DNA of 24,367 bases from Candidatus Glassiibacteriota bacterium (GCA_030604975.1 JAUVUV010000001.1:1-24367); one strand, 5' to 3'. Positions 1-9,509 are shown, counted from the first letter of the stretch. The notes: generated from the sequence alone by a model not told the origin. Numbers and translations are program-made.

Positions 1-1
1 A

Positions 2-2248
2 TCACCGGAACTGACTGTGCTCTGGTTCGATGATCTCGAACGTATCGACCGCCTCTCGCTCGAACTGCTGGTACACCTGATACAGAAAAAAGAAAGTCTC
101 TGGCCGCTGCTGATTCTTACCTCCAGCCGTTCCTCTTACAGCAGCATGCTGGACTACCTCGAGGAATTCCACGAGTTTTCCCTTGGCCGGCTCTCCAGGC
201 TTTCCAGAAAAAAAATCCTCACCAAGCTCGAAGCTGTTTCCGGCTCAGGCGCCCTGGCCCCGCAGTTGCAGAAAATTTTGATCGAATGCACACCGGGAAA
301 CCCTCAGCTGCTGATCGAGAGCTATCGGTTGGTGAGCGAAAAATCCTCCGAGCCGGGCGACCGGGAAAGGAAAAAAGGGTTGATCGCCGCACTCGAATCC
401 AAGTCACGCGCCCTGGATGTTATCGACCTGCCGAGGATCATGCGGGAACGCCTTCAGCCGCTGGAATCACGCGAACGGGCTATACTCCAGGCCATTGCGG
501 TCCTTGGTGCGTACAGTTCACTGGAGCTGGTCTCCGGGCTGCTTTCCCGCGTGGGCTATCCACCGGAAAACCTGGAGGAGTTACTCGAGAGTCTGACCAC
601 GGACGGGTTTCTCCAGGATCGTGCCGGTGCCGACAGCTCGATACGTCTTTCCTGCGCTCTGGCCTACAATATCCTGCTCGACTCGATACCAGCAGACCGC
701 CTTACCGCTCTCAAGCAGCAGTGCGCCGAAATGATCCATGAAATCAGCGAGGAGGAAGGCCTCGACATGGTATTCTTCCTGGGAGAATCCCTGACTGGCG
801 CTTATCTGCTCAAGATGGACTGGACCGTGGAGCTGCTTGCCACCTGCGGGGACCGCCGGTATGATCTGGAGGATTACGAAGGCGCAGTCCGGCTGTATAA
901 TGAGGCTGTGTCTCGGCTGGGTCTGGAATGCACGGAACAGGACAGCGACTTGTTCGCGGAGTCTGCCGAAATGCTCAACCTGATGCTAGTCAAAGCGGGC
1001 AAGGCTCAACTCGGTGCCGGCAGGATGAAAGAAGCGTTCGGTACGCTAACCGCAGCACTTGGACTGGCCCGGCACGGCACCTCCTGCAAGGCACGGGTGA
1101 ATGTCTGCCTCGAGCTCGGCGAGATCATGCTTCAGCGAGGAGACTGGAACGGTGCCGAACGTTTTTTCCAGGAAGGCCACAGCGCCGCTCTCGATTCCGG
1201 GGATGAAAACCTGACCGCCACATGCCTGGTTGCCTCCGGCAAGCTGAAAGTCCGCAAGGAGGACTACAAGCAGGCACAGAAGGCTTTCAGCGGTGCACTC
1301 AAGCTCAGCACATGCGACAAATCACCCGACCGGCGCCTGGAAATCCTGCTCAACCTGGGCTACATCCATCAGCAGACAGGCAAATTCAAGCGGGCAGCCG
1401 AGCTGTATAACGAGGCTTTAGAGCTGGCCCGCCTACGGCATGATGAAACCGCCGCAGTGACCGCATTGAGCAATCTGGGCCGGATCAAATACGAACAGGA
1501 TATGCTCGAAGAGGCTCTTGAGTTATTTCACCAGGCCCTGAAAGGTTTGCAGAACTGGGGCGACCTTCTGCAAACAGGCAACTGGCTGGGCTACATCGGC
1601 TCGGTCTACTTTGCAATGGAGGAATACGAGACGGCTATCGATTACTACCGTCAGGCGCTGAGCCTGGCGCAGAGAACCGGAAACCTTCGCAACCAGGGGA
1701 TCTGGCTTGCGAACCTGGGCAACGCCCATTACGAAATAAAAGAGGTCGGCAAAGCGCTCGATTTCTACCTTCGTGCGCTCGAGTTCGCCAGGGAAGACCA
1801 GGACTATTCCTACGTATCCACACTCCTTTCCACAATCGGGGTCTATTACTATAATCTCAAGCAGTACGAGATGGCCCGCCGCTATTTCGATGAAAGCCTC
1901 AATCTGGCGCGGGAAATCGACAACCTCCCGATCACCGTGCAGAACATCCTCTACCGCGGGTCGATCATGGCCTGCCTGGGAGACGAGAAAGGAGCCAGGC
2001 GCGTCCTGAATGAGGGTGAGGCCCTGGCACGCGAGCACGGCATGGATGAACACCTGGCGGTCGTCGAGCTGTTCCGGGCCCAAGCGGACATTCAGAATGA
2101 ACGCCTTGAAGCTGCGCGCGCCCACTGCGAAAAAGCCGCCGGGATCGCCAAACCCACCAGAAACAAGAAGCTGATTGCCGAGATAGAAAGAGCGCTGACC
2201 GCCTGTAAGGAAAAAGAGGGGGAAAGGCAAGACGACCAGGATTGCTGA
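2..2248 (+). CDS. AAA/STAND-type ATPase with TPR repeats (5'-truncated)
   Basis: The reading frame is already open at base 2, so the N-terminus lies outside the window and the GTG at 17 is probably internal. The visible part begins with a Walker B-like strand, VLWFDDLERID, followed by a sensor-like stretch LLILTSS. This is the second half of a P-loop ATPase of the kind found in LuxR/MalT-like regulators and in kinase-AAA-TPR proteins. A helical, winged-helix-like segment follows (around bases 430-700). The rest is about eleven tetratricopeptide repeats, with units such as LGYIHQQTGKFKRAAELYNE and IGSVYFAMEEYETAIDYYRQ, ending in a lysine-rich tail. TPR arrays bind protein partners, so a signalling or regulatory ATPase is likely. 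Whether a kinase or DNA-binding domain stands at the missing N-terminus cannot be seen. No terminator with a U-tract follows. Confidence 0.85.
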   Translation, partial: SPELTVLWFDDLERIDRLSLELLVHLIQKKESLWPLLILTSSRSSYSSMLDYLEEFHEFSLGRLSRLSRKKILTKLEAVSGSGALAPQLQKILIECTPGNPQLLIESYRLVSEKSSEPGDRERKKGLIAALESKSRALDVIDLPRIMRERLQPLESRERAILQAIAVLGAYSSLELVSGLLSRVGYPPENLEELLESLTTDGFLQDRAGADSSIRLSCALAYNILLDSIPADRLTALKQQCAEMIHEISEEEGLDMVFFLGESLTGAYLLKMDWTVELLATCGDRRYDLEDYEGAVRLYNEAVSRLGLECTEQDSDLFAESAEMLNLMLVKAGKAQLGAGRMKEAFGTLTAALGLARHGTSCKARVNVCLELGEIMLQRGDWNGAERFFQEGHSAALDSGDENLTATCLVASGKLKVRKEDYKQAQKAFSGALKLSTCDKSPDRRLEILLNLGYIHQQTGKFKRAAELYNEALELARLRHDETAAVTALSNLGRIKYEQDMLEEALELFHQALKGLQNWGDLLQTGNWLGYIGSVYFAMEEYETAIDYYRQALSLAQRTGNLRNQGIWLANLGNAHYEIKEVGKALDFYLRALEFAREDQDYSYVSTLLSTIGVYYYNLKQYEMARRYFDESLNLAREIDNLPITVQNILYRGSIMACLGDEKGARRVLNEGEALAREHGMDEHLAVVELFRAQADIQNERLEAARAHCEKAAGIAKPTRNKKLIAEIERALTACKEKEGERQDDQDC

Positions 2249-2268
2249 ATCACCCTCTCCCTTGCCTA

Positions 2269-2290
2269 ATCTTACAAAATTTAGTAAGAT
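2269..2290. repeat. Short inverted repeat between two genes
   Basis: ATCTTAC at 2269-2275 and GTAAGAT at 2284-2290 form a perfect 7-bp inverted repeat around an 8-base AT spacer. It lies 21 bases after the stop of the TPR gene and about 120 bases before the next start. The stem is AT-rich and no U-run follows, so it is a poor intrinsic terminator. It could be an operator for the downstream oxidoreductase gene. I saw no convincing promoter in the 159-base gap. Confidence 0.3.
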
Positions 2291-2407
2291 AGATTTAATC
2301 TGTTTCTGAGTTATCCCTTTTAATTCACATATCCTCTGCTGAAATCCAACTGGGGTACGTTTCGTAGATTCATTTTCTATTCTGTCTATCTCATTTGAGG
2401 GGGAATA

Positions 2408-3703
2408 ATGGAAAAGGAGAAGAACAAAATAATCTCACGCCGTGATTTCATTGCAACCGGAGCTATCGCTGCAACAGCGATTTCCAGCTTTCCCTTCGTG
2501 AAAAACGCACATGCTCAGGGCAAGAAAAAGTTGAAAATCGGAGTTGTTGGCTGTGGCGGCAGAGGCACCGGAGCATGTGCGAACGCCATTGTTGCAGACC
2601 CGGGTAATATCGACCTGGTGGCCATGGCCGATGTCGCGCCGGAACAGATCGAAAAAAGCCTGAAGGCACTCGAAGAAACCCGGGAACTCCAGGGGGAACT
2701 TCAGAAAAACATCAAGGTCGCCAAAGACCATATCTTCCTCGGCGCGGACGGTTTCAAACAACTGCTTCAGACCGATATCGACTATGTGCTCCTGACAACA
2801 CCCCCGGGCTTCAGGCCCCTGCATTTCGAGGAGGCAGTTCGGCAGGGCAAGCATATCTTCGCGGAAAAACCCGTGGCGGCCGATCCTGTAGGCTGCAGGA
2901 ATATCAGAGCATCAGCGCAGAAAGCAAAGGAGAAAGGGCTTTCTGTGGTTGTCGGGCTCAACGCCAGGCACGACAAGTCAGTGATGGAGACCGTGAAAAG
3001 GATCCACGACGGCGCTGTCGGCGACATCCGCACCGGCACTATTCACCGCCTCGGCGGAGGTCTCTGGCACCGCGGCTCCAACCCGCTCTGGAGCGAGATG
3101 GAATACCAGTGCAGAAACTGGTATTATTTCGTCTGGCTCTCCGGCGACCAGATAGTGGAGATGGTCGTTCATCAGATCGACCTGATGAACTGGACCCTGG
3201 GTGCCCACCCGATCAGCGCCCTGAGCCAGGGAGGCCGCCAGGTCCGCACCGACCCTAAATATGGCAACATCTGGGACCACATGACTATCGATTACGAATA
3301 TCCCGACGACGTGCATGTGTTCTGTATGCTCCGCCAGTGGCCCAACTGTGATAACAAAAACCAGAACAGGGTTGTCGGCACGATCGGCGAGAGCGATTGC
3401 AGGAGGACAATCAGGGGCCAGAACAGGTGGAGATACAGGGATGAAAGGACCAACTCGAGCGTCTACGAGCACCAGGAGCTGATCGAAAGCATACGGAACG
3501 GCACGGCGAGAAACGATTGCCTGGATTTCGCTGTCGACAGTACACTCACCGCAATCATGGGACGCGAATCCGCTTACACTGGTAAAATTGTTACCTGGGA
3601 CGAAATGATCAATTCCGATCTCGATCTTTTCCCCAAGAACTATCAGTTCGGACCGGCGCCGAAAAGGCCGGTGGCCATGCCGGGAGAGCCGAGACCGGTA
3701 TAA
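2408..3703 (+). CDS. Tat-exported Gfo/Idh/MocA family oxidoreductase
   Basis: This 431-residue protein has a twin-arginine signal (ISRRDFIATG, residues 9-18, hydrophobic stretch, AHA|Q cleavage near residue 36). The Rossmann fold starts with KIGVVGCGGRGTG, a dinucleotide-binding glycine motif. EKPVAADP at residue 153 is the family's EKP motif, with the lysine that acts near the nicotinamide. HQIDLMNW at residue 255 matches the second-domain HxxxD/HQID element. Family members oxidise or reduce sugars and inositols with tightly bound NAD(P), and Tat export fits folding with cofactor in the cytoplasm. The start is fixed by a purine-rich Shine-Dalgarno (GAGGGGG, about 2397-2403). The substrate is unknown. 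The nearest type is the secreted oxidoreductases abundant in Planctomycetes and related polymer degraders. An intrinsic terminator lies 87 bases downstream. Confidence 0.9.
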   Translation: MEKEKNKIISRRDFIATGAIAATAISSFPFVKNAHAQGKKKLKIGVVGCGGRGTGACANAIVADPGNIDLVAMADVAPEQIEKSLKALEETRELQGELQKNIKVAKDHIFLGADGFKQLLQTDIDYVLLTTPPGFRPLHFEEAVRQGKHIFAEKPVAADPVGCRNIRASAQKAKEKGLSVVVGLNARHDKSVMETVKRIHDGAVGDIRTGTIHRLGGGLWHRGSNPLWSEMEYQCRNWYYFVWLSGDQIVEMVVHQIDLMNWTLGAHPISALSQGGRQVRTDPKYGNIWDHMTIDYEYPDDVHVFCMLRQWPNCDNKNQNRVVGTIGESDCRRTIRGQNRWRYRDERTNSSVYEHQELIESIRNGTARNDCLDFAVDSTLTAIMGRESAYTGKIVTWDEMINSDLDLFPKNYQFGPAPKRPVAMPGEPRPV

Positions 3704-3790
3704 TTAATCTGCGTGGAAGATACTACTGCAAGTTGGCTTCCAGGCAGAGTCTATCAGGTTCTGTTTTCCGATGGAAAGATCTTGAAAAAT

Positions 3791-3845
3791 AGCCGGACTT
3801 TGATTTTTCTCTTCCCAATAGTCAAAGTCCGGCTTTATTATTTTA
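3791..3845 (+). terminator. Strong rho-independent terminator
   Basis: A perfect 13-bp stem (AGCCGGACTTTGA at 3791-3803 with its complement at 3822-3834) is followed directly by a T-rich tract (TTATTATTTTA). It ends the oxidoreductase transcript 87 bases after its stop codon and insulates the methyltransferase-like gene, whose start lies only 28 bases beyond. Confidence 0.9.
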
Positions 3846-3872
3846 TTGTCGGCTTGCCCTCGGGAGGTATCT

Positions 3873-4550
3873 TTGGAACAGCAATTGGAAAAGTATTCGA
3901 ATCAATTAAGCAAAAAACTGGAAAGAATTATCCGGCCTTTGGCCGACGGGGTGAAAGCGGAGAAGAAAGAGAAAGAGGCAGCCGAAGAATTCAAGCTTTA
4001 CAGCCTGGGCCTGGCCGATCGGGTCATCAGTATGCTTGATCCCGGCCGCGACTTTTCGGGATCACGCGTTCTCGTACTTGAAAACGGCACGGGCCTTCTC
4101 GCCCGGCGGCTCGCCGAGATAGACATGGACGTGGTGGCAGCTGCACCCACTAGAAATTTGGCCCGCCTGGCTGGTCAGTTCAATCCCTACCCAAGCATCA
4201 TTTACAAGTGGTTCAATCCTTTCCCTGCCACCGAGGAGTTCGACATTATTATCGGCACCGGCATCCTCGCTTTTTACCCGAAACAGCTTACCAAAACCCT
4301 GCTCGAAAGCCTGGCAGGTTTCTGCAAGCGAAAATTAATCTTTGAACTCCCTCTCTCCCTGAGCTGGTACCACCGCCTCTTTCAGCCACAGGCAAATCCG
4401 GGCGGCCTGGAAATGACCGGCTTCACCAGAAAAGAAATCTTCTTCCTGATCGAAAACACCTGCGGGATGCTGATTTCAGAACACAGATCCGCAGGCGGCA
4501 AACTTTTGTTCAAGGCGCTCAAGAAAGCCCACCTGAGTCTTCCCCGCTGA
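3873..4550 (+). CDS. SAM-dependent methyltransferase-like protein
   Basis: This is a 225-residue product. The TTG at 3873 is preferred because GGGAGG (3862-3867) lies 5 bases upstream; an in-frame TTG at 3846 has no such site. After a charged helical N-terminus (QLSKKLERI), residues around 60-75 read VLVLENGTGLLARRL. This resembles methyltransferase motif I (acidic-x-G-x-G) at the end of the first strand. FDIIIGTGILAFYP follows at the motif II/post-II position. The substrate is unknown, and the motif I is slightly degenerate (ENGTG), so activity is not assured. The last 32 bases overlap the 3' end of the convergent symporter gene. It directly follows a strong terminator, so it needs its own promoter, which I could not identify. 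Confidence 0.65.
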   Translation: MEQQLEKYSNQLSKKLERIIRPLADGVKAEKKEKEAAEEFKLYSLGLADRVISMLDPGRDFSGSRVLVLENGTGLLARRLAEIDMDVVAAAPTRNLARLAGQFNPYPSIIYKWFNPFPATEEFDIIIGTGILAFYPKQLTKTLLESLAGFCKRKLIFELPLSLSWYHRLFQPQANPGGLEMTGFTRKEIFFLIENTCGMLISEHRSAGGKLLFKALKKAHLSLPR

Positions 4551-5895
4551 AATAAGCAGATGTCACCCGCACCACCACCCCGCTCAGCAGAAGCAGGCCC
4601 ACCAGGTTCGGCACAGCCATCAGCCCGTTCATCACATCCGAAATCAGCCAGACTGTATCGAGTTTTCCCACTGCACCAACGAATACCACGATTGTGAAAA
4701 TCGCCCGGTAGGGAACCACGGCCCGCTCGCCGAACAGGTACTCGAAAGACTTTTCGCCGTAATAGGACCAGCCGAGAATCGTCGAGTAGGCAAAGAGCAT
4801 CAGGCTGATCGAGACGATTATCCCGCCCATCTCCCCGGGCAGCACCGCGTTGAAAGCCTGCATGGTCAGTTTCACCCCGGTCTCCCCGCCTGTCCAGACT
4901 CCGGTAAGCAGGATAGCGAGCCCGGTCAGGGTGCAGACCACGAGCGTATCGATAAAGGTCTGGGTCATGGAGACCATCGCCTGGCGCACCGGATGGCGGG
5001 TCTGGGCTGCGGCCGCGGCGATTGCCGAGCTGCCCAGTCCCGATTCATTGGAGAAAATCCCGCGCGCCACGCCCCAGCGGATGGTGAGCATCACAGTGGC
5101 CCCGGCGAACCCCCCGCTGGCAGCTGTCGGGGTGAACGCCTGGGTGAAAATAAGCTTGAATACCGCGGGCAAGGCCTCCAGGTTGGCCAGGATCACCCAG
5201 AGTGCGGCACCAATGTAGAAAACGATCATCACCGGCACGAGCAGGCTGGTCACCCTGCCGATCGACTTGATCCCGCCCAGCAGCACGAGACCAGTGGCCA
5301 CGGTCAGGAAGACCCCCGTTATCCTGTGAGCCACCCCGAAAGTGCCGTGCACCGCCTCGCACACGCTGTTGGACTGGACCATATTACCGATCCCGAAAGC
5401 AGCCACCGCGGCGAAAATGGCAAAAAGCACGCCGAGCCACTTCCAGCCCAGCCCGTTGCTCAGGTAGTACATCGGGCCGCCGCACATCATCCCCTTTTTG
5501 TCCGTTGTACGGTATTTCACTGCAAGCAGCGCCTCGGCGTACTTGGTGGCCATGCCGAAAAGCCCGGTAACCCACATCCAGAACAGCGCACCCGGCCCGC
5601 CCCACGTAAGCGCTGTTGCCACCCCGGCGATATTCCCTGTGCCCACTGTGGCGGCCAGAGCAGTCATCAGAGCCTGGAAATGGCTGATATCGCCCTTGCT
5701 GCCCTTGTCCCGCCTCTTCACGAGCGCCAGGTGAAGTGCCGGCAGCAGGGCGCTGAACTGCAGACCCCGCAGCACAACGGTCAGGTAGATACCCGTGCCC
5801 ACCAAGAGAATCAGCATGGGCGGGCCCCAGACCAGGGTGCTGGCATATTCGACTGCGCTTTGAAAGCTTTGAATAAATCCAGTGCCGGTTTCCAA
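4519..5895 (-). CDS. AgcS-family sodium:alanine/glycine symporter
   Basis: This is a 458-residue integral membrane protein with about ten to eleven hydrophobic segments. Family signatures are clear: ALAATVGTGNIAGVATAL near residue 80 with GGPGALFWMW after it, GGPMYYL, and SNESGLGSSAIAAAAAQT later. Family members import small neutral amino acids with sodium across the inner membrane, and the length is normal for the family. The start is a TTG at 5893-5895, supported by GGAGG 5 bases upstream on the minus strand; no ATG nearby fits better. The gene stands alone: the RND gene ends 143 bases upstream on the same strand, and the 3' end overlaps the convergent methyltransferase-like gene by 32 bases. 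The exact amino acid cannot be told from sequence. Confidence 0.95.
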   Translation of the reverse strand: METGTGFIQSFQSAVEYASTLVWGPPMLILLVGTGIYLTVVLRGLQFSALLPALHLALVKRRDKGSKGDISHFQALMTALAATVGTGNIAGVATALTWGGPGALFWMWVTGLFGMATKYAEALLAVKYRTTDKKGMMCGGPMYYLSNGLGWKWLGVLFAIFAAVAAFGIGNMVQSNSVCEAVHGTFGVAHRITGVFLTVATGLVLLGGIKSIGRVTSLLVPVMIVFYIGAALWVILANLEALPAVFKLIFTQAFTPTAASGGFAGATVMLTIRWGVARGIFSNESGLGSSAIAAAAAQTRHPVRQAMVSMTQTFIDTLVVCTLTGLAILLTGVWTGGETGVKLTMQAFNAVLPGEMGGIIVSISLMLFAYSTILGWSYYGEKSFEYLFGERAVVPYRAIFTIVVFVGAVGKLDTVWLISDVMNGLMAVPNLVGLLLLSGVVVRVTSAYFSGEDSGGLS

Positions 5896-6038
5896 TTAGA
5901 CCTCCGGGTGTTGGGCTGAAAGGGTGAGGATTACGCAGGCTTTAATGTGGGCAAATTTAAAGGGTAGGCAGGGAAGGGGCAATTTTTTTCTTTTGAGATA
6001 AATCCGTTCTATTAAGCTGGAAAAGATACTGCTGGACT

Positions 6039-9000
6039 CTAATCCCGCCAGTCAAAGAGAGAATAAACGGTAGGCAGAAGCAGCAGGGTAAGAAAGGTGC
6101 CCACCAGCAAGCCCCCTATCACCACCACCGCCATGGGCGAGCGCACCTCGCTGCCCTCGCCGATACCGATTGCCATGGGCAGAAGGCCGAGAATCGTGGT
6201 CGCGCTGGTCATCAGGATCGGGCGAAGGCGTACCTTGCCGGCGACAACCAGGGCCTCGTTCTTGCTCATGCCCTCCCTGCGCAGCACGTTCACATAGTCC
6301 ACCAGCACAATCGCGTTGTTCACCACGATCCCGGAGAGCATCACCACTCCGATCAATGCCACCACGCTGATAATCCCGCTTGTGGCATAAAGCGACCAGA
6401 TCACACCCACCAGGCCGAAGGGGATAGTGAAAAGGATCACTAGCGGGTGAAGCAGGGATTCGAACTGGCTTGCCATCACCAGATACACCAGGAAAATCGC
6501 CAGGCCGATGGCAAAGAGCATGCTTTTCATCGCGCGGCGCATCTCCAGGCCCTGGCCGCCGAAAGTGATTGAAATCTCCGGCGGCACGTTCATATCCGCC
6601 AGAGCTTGTTCGATCCTGCCGATCACCGTACCGAGATCCACCCCGGAAAGCCCGGCGGAGATTACCGCAACCCTCTCCTGGTCGACCCTGCGGATTTCGC
6701 TCGGCCCCTCCTCTACAACCAGGTCCGCCACAGCATCCAGCGTGATCGGTCGCCCGTCGATTGTGGCCACTGTCAGCTTGCGGATATCATCCACCCTGTC
6801 ACGGTCTTCCTCCTCCACCCGCACGCGAATGTCCACCTTGCGTCCCATGCGGTGAAGTTCGGTGGGGACCTCGCCGAGCACCTTGCCGCGGATCACCCGG
6901 GCGAGTTGGCTCAGGGTAAGGTTTAGCGCAGCAAGCCGGTCCCTCTTGAAAAGGACCTGGATCTCGGGATTCCCGCCCTCAGTCGAACTTTTAATGTCGG
7001 AAAGACCTTCCACACCAGCCAGGCGGCGGGATGCCTCGTCGCTGATCCTCTTGAGCGTATTCAGGTTGTAGCCCCGGATCTCCAGCTCCACCGGAGTCTT
7101 GAAGCTGTAAAGAACCGGCCTGCCGAACTTCACACTCGTCCCCGGGATCAACTCGAAACGCGAGCGCAACTCATCGATCAGCAAGTCCTCCTCTTGCCGG
7201 GACAGGCTGCCGTCGAACAGAATACTCATCTGGCCGATATCCTCGCGCTCCTCTTTCAGGCTGCCGCCGACCATGGTGCTTACTCCCGCCGAGATATAGA
7301 CAAGCTCCACCTCCGGCTCCTGTTCGGCAATCCGCTGCATCCTTGTCAGCACCTCCCGGGTACGTTCCACCGGAGTGCCGACCGGCATTTTCAGCCCCAC
7401 CAGAATTTCGTTCTGGCTCATCTCAGGAATTAACTCCCGACCCAACCGGGGATAGATCAAAAAAGAGGCGATGAATATCGCCAGGGCAAATGCCAGTGTC
7501 ACCAGCCGGTTGTTCAGCACCCAGGGAAGAAGCCGGGCGTAATTCGGTTCGATCCAGGCGTAGAAGTGGCGGTGAAGAATCAGCAGGGGGCTGATCAGAA
7601 ACCTCAGGCCGCGCCCGAGCCAGAGGCCTGCATACTTGACCACTGTGAGCAGAATGATTGGCAGGTAGTAAAAAATTATCCGGAATAAGAAAGCCACAGA
7701 GTCATACGGCCAGTAGATCCAGCCCGGTCCCCGGCGAGTTCCCTCTCGTTCAGAATCAACTTCTCCAGCAGAGTGAATCTCGCCCGGAGCTTTCGCCTCG
7801 CTGCTTGAGCCGAACGCCTTTCCGCCCTTGAAACCCGAACTCATCATTGGGATTAAGGTCAGGGCCACCAGCAGTGAGACAAGCAGGCTGAAGGTGACTG
7901 TCAGCGACTGGTCGGTGAAAAGCTGTCCAGCCACACCGGTGACAAAGATTATCGGCAGGAAAACGCAGATCGTGGTCAGGGTCGAAGCGGTCACCGCCTT
8001 GCCTACCAGGGTCGCACCCTTGTTGGCAGCTTCAGGCGCACTATAGCCTTCTTTCAGGTAGCGGTCGATCGACTCGAGCACCACAATCGAGTTGTCCACG
8101 AGCATCCCCACGCCCAGGGCCAGGCCCCCGAGGGACATGATATTGAGCGAAACCCCGGAGATGAACATGAAAAAGAAAGTCGCCACCACACAGATCGGGA
8201 TGGCCAGCGAAATGATCAGGGTCGCTCCGATGCGCTGAAGGAAAACATAGAGCACGATTACCGCCAGAATCCCGCCGATCATCGCGGTTTTGAGCACCTC
8301 CCAGATAGAATTGGTGATAAAACGTGACTGGTCGGTGATTACACTCAGATTTATCCCTCTTGACGGCCCATATTCTTTGCGGACATCATCGAGCCTGTCT
8401 TTCACCCGCCGGGCCACCAGTATCGTGTTTGCATCTGCTTCCTTGTAAACAGCCAGTTCCACGTTCTCCTGCCCGTCGACCTCGGTAATCACCGTGCGGT
8501 CCTTGAATCCCCGGCGTACCTCGGCTACATCGGAGAGCCTGATCAGCACATCGCCGCGGCGTTCGATAATGATATCCGCTATTTCATCCGGGCTCTTGTA
8601 CTGGTTCAGGGTGCGCACCAGGTAGTCTGCATCCCCATCGGTGAGAGTGCCGCCGGTGAGGTTGATATTCTCGGCAGCTACCCGGTTCGCCACAGTCTGC
8701 ACACTCAAACCCAGAGAGGCGAGCTTGCGCTCGCTCAGGGCCACATGTATCTCCTCCTCCAACCCCCCGGAGACCTCGATCGCCGCTACTCCGTCGACTG
8801 TCTCCAGCTTAGTTTTCAGCCGTTCCTCGGCCATCGTGCGCAGGGCGATCAGGTCGATCTCTTTCGAAGTCAACCCCAGGCGCATGATCGGCTCAAGACC
8901 AGGATCGTAGCGCAGGATTATCGGTTTCTGCACCTCCTGGGGCAGACGCACGCGGTCGAGTTTCTCGCGCACATCGAGAGAGGCGAAATCCATCTGGGTG

Positions 9001-9293
9001 CCCCACTCGAACTCCACGGTGACATCGCTGATCCCAGCCCGCGAGCGGCTCGAGACCCGGATCACATTGTTCACCACACTCACCGCCTCCTCGATCCGCC
9101 GGGTCACAAGGTTCTCCACTTCTTCCGGGGCCGCGCCGGCAAACCCGGTGCGCACCGAGAGAGTCGGATAGGAGATATCGGGCAGAAGATTGATCGGCAG
9201 ACGCTGGTAGGCCACACCACCGAAAAGCACAAGGGTGACTATCAGCATGGTCACAGTCACAGGCCTGCGGATTGATGACTCGACTATTCTCAT
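6039..9293 (-). CDS. RND efflux transporter permease (AcrB/HAE family)
   Basis: This is a proton-driven inner-membrane pump subunit of about 1084 residues. The N-terminus MRIVESSIRRPVTVTMLIV gives TM1, and a large periplasmic porter domain follows. TM4 carries GMLVDNSIVVLESI, with D then N where AcrB has two aspartates. The second half repeats the fold (RLGRELIPEMSQN, then VMLSGIVVNNAIVLVDYVN, RLRPILMTS). The loop between TM6 and TM7 (about residues 485-590) is longer than in AcrB and contains two extra hydrophobic stretches. The ATG at 9291-9293 matches the family start; an in-frame TTG at 9315-9317 would add eight residues, and neither has a good Shine-Dalgarno. No membrane-fusion protein or TolC-type gene is adjacent, so partners must be elsewhere. 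The substrate is unknown. Confidence 0.95.
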   Translation of the reverse strand: MRIVESSIRRPVTVTMLIVTLVLFGGVAYQRLPINLLPDISYPTLSVRTGFAGAAPEEVENLVTRRIEEAVSVVNNVIRVSSRSRAGISDVTVEFEWGTQMDFASLDVREKLDRVRLPQEVQKPIILRYDPGLEPIMRLGLTSKEIDLIALRTMAEERLKTKLETVDGVAAIEVSGGLEEEIHVALSERKLASLGLSVQTVANRVAAENINLTGGTLTDGDADYLVRTLNQYKSPDEIADIIIERRGDVLIRLSDVAEVRRGFKDRTVITEVDGQENVELAVYKEADANTILVARRVKDRLDDVRKEYGPSRGINLSVITDQSRFITNSIWEVLKTAMIGGILAVIVLYVFLQRIGATLIISLAIPICVVATFFFMFISGVSLNIMSLGGLALGVGMLVDNSIVVLESIDRYLKEGYSAPEAANKGATLVGKAVTASTLTTICVFLPIIFVTGVAGQLFTDQSLTVTFSLLVSLLVALTLIPMMSSGFKGGKAFGSSSEAKAPGEIHSAGEVDSEREGTRRGPGWIYWPYDSVAFLFRIIFYYLPIILLTVVKYAGLWLGRGLRFLISPLLILHRHFYAWIEPNYARLLPWVLNNRLVTLAFALAIFIASFLIYPRLGRELIPEMSQNEILVGLKMPVGTPVERTREVLTRMQRIAEQEPEVELVYISAGVSTMVGGSLKEEREDIGQMSILFDGSLSRQEEDLLIDELRSRFELIPGTSVKFGRPVLYSFKTPVELEIRGYNLNTLKRISDEASRRLAGVEGLSDIKSSTEGGNPEIQVLFKRDRLAALNLTLSQLARVIRGKVLGEVPTELHRMGRKVDIRVRVEEEDRDRVDDIRKLTVATIDGRPITLDAVADLVVEEGPSEIRRVDQERVAVISAGLSGVDLGTVIGRIEQALADMNVPPEISITFGGQGLEMRRAMKSMLFAIGLAIFLVYLVMASQFESLLHPLVILFTIPFGLVGVIWSLYATSGIISVVALIGVVMLSGIVVNNAIVLVDYVNVLRREGMSKNEALVVAGKVRLRPILMTSATTILGLLPMAIGIGEGSEVRSPMAVVVIGGLLVGTFLTLLLLPTVYSLFDWRD

Positions 9294-9389
9294 CTCGGTA
9301 AAGGAGCGCCTTTCCAACGCTCGAAAACTTTTACAAAAAAATCTACCTTAAGCCAACGAAGCCGGAAGATCACGCAGCAAGAATGTATA

Positions 9390-9418
9390 ACTAAAATACA
9401 GGTGAACTTCCCTGTCAA
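9390..9418 (-). promoter_or_regulatory. Candidate sigma-70 promoter for the RND permease gene
   Basis: On the minus strand a perfect TTGACA (9413-9418) is followed after 17 bases by TTTAGT (9390-9395), which matches four of six -10 positions. It sits about 100 bases before the ATG. This is a sequence match only. Confidence 0.4.
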
Positions 9419-9432
9419 GATATTTTAAACTA

Positions 9433-9460
9433 TTGCCATCCAGTTCCTATCTTCTATACA
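9433..9460 (+). promoter_or_regulatory. Candidate promoter for the DUF2264 gene
   Basis: TTGCCA (9433-9438) and TATACA (9455-9460) are spaced by 16 bases and point toward the gene starting at 9545. The predicted leader is about 75 bases. It lies back to back with the candidate RND promoter in the 251-base divergent gap. Confidence 0.35.
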
Positions 9461-9509
9461 TTACAAGGAAGAATATGGTTACATTAAATCTGGTTTAAAT
9501 TATTAAATC

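Noticed and set aside
2269..2290. Terminator for the TPR gene
   Set aside because: The stem is only 7 bp and AT-rich, and no U-tract follows, so it is listed as an inverted repeat only.
3713..4039. Open frame of 108 codons on the plus strand
   Set aside because: It runs through the strong terminator and overlaps the better-supported methyltransferase-like gene in another frame.
4993..5919. Long open frame (308 codons) opposite the symporter gene
   Set aside because: It is antisense to a clear AgcS gene, with the Pro/His/Gln-rich composition expected of a shadow frame.
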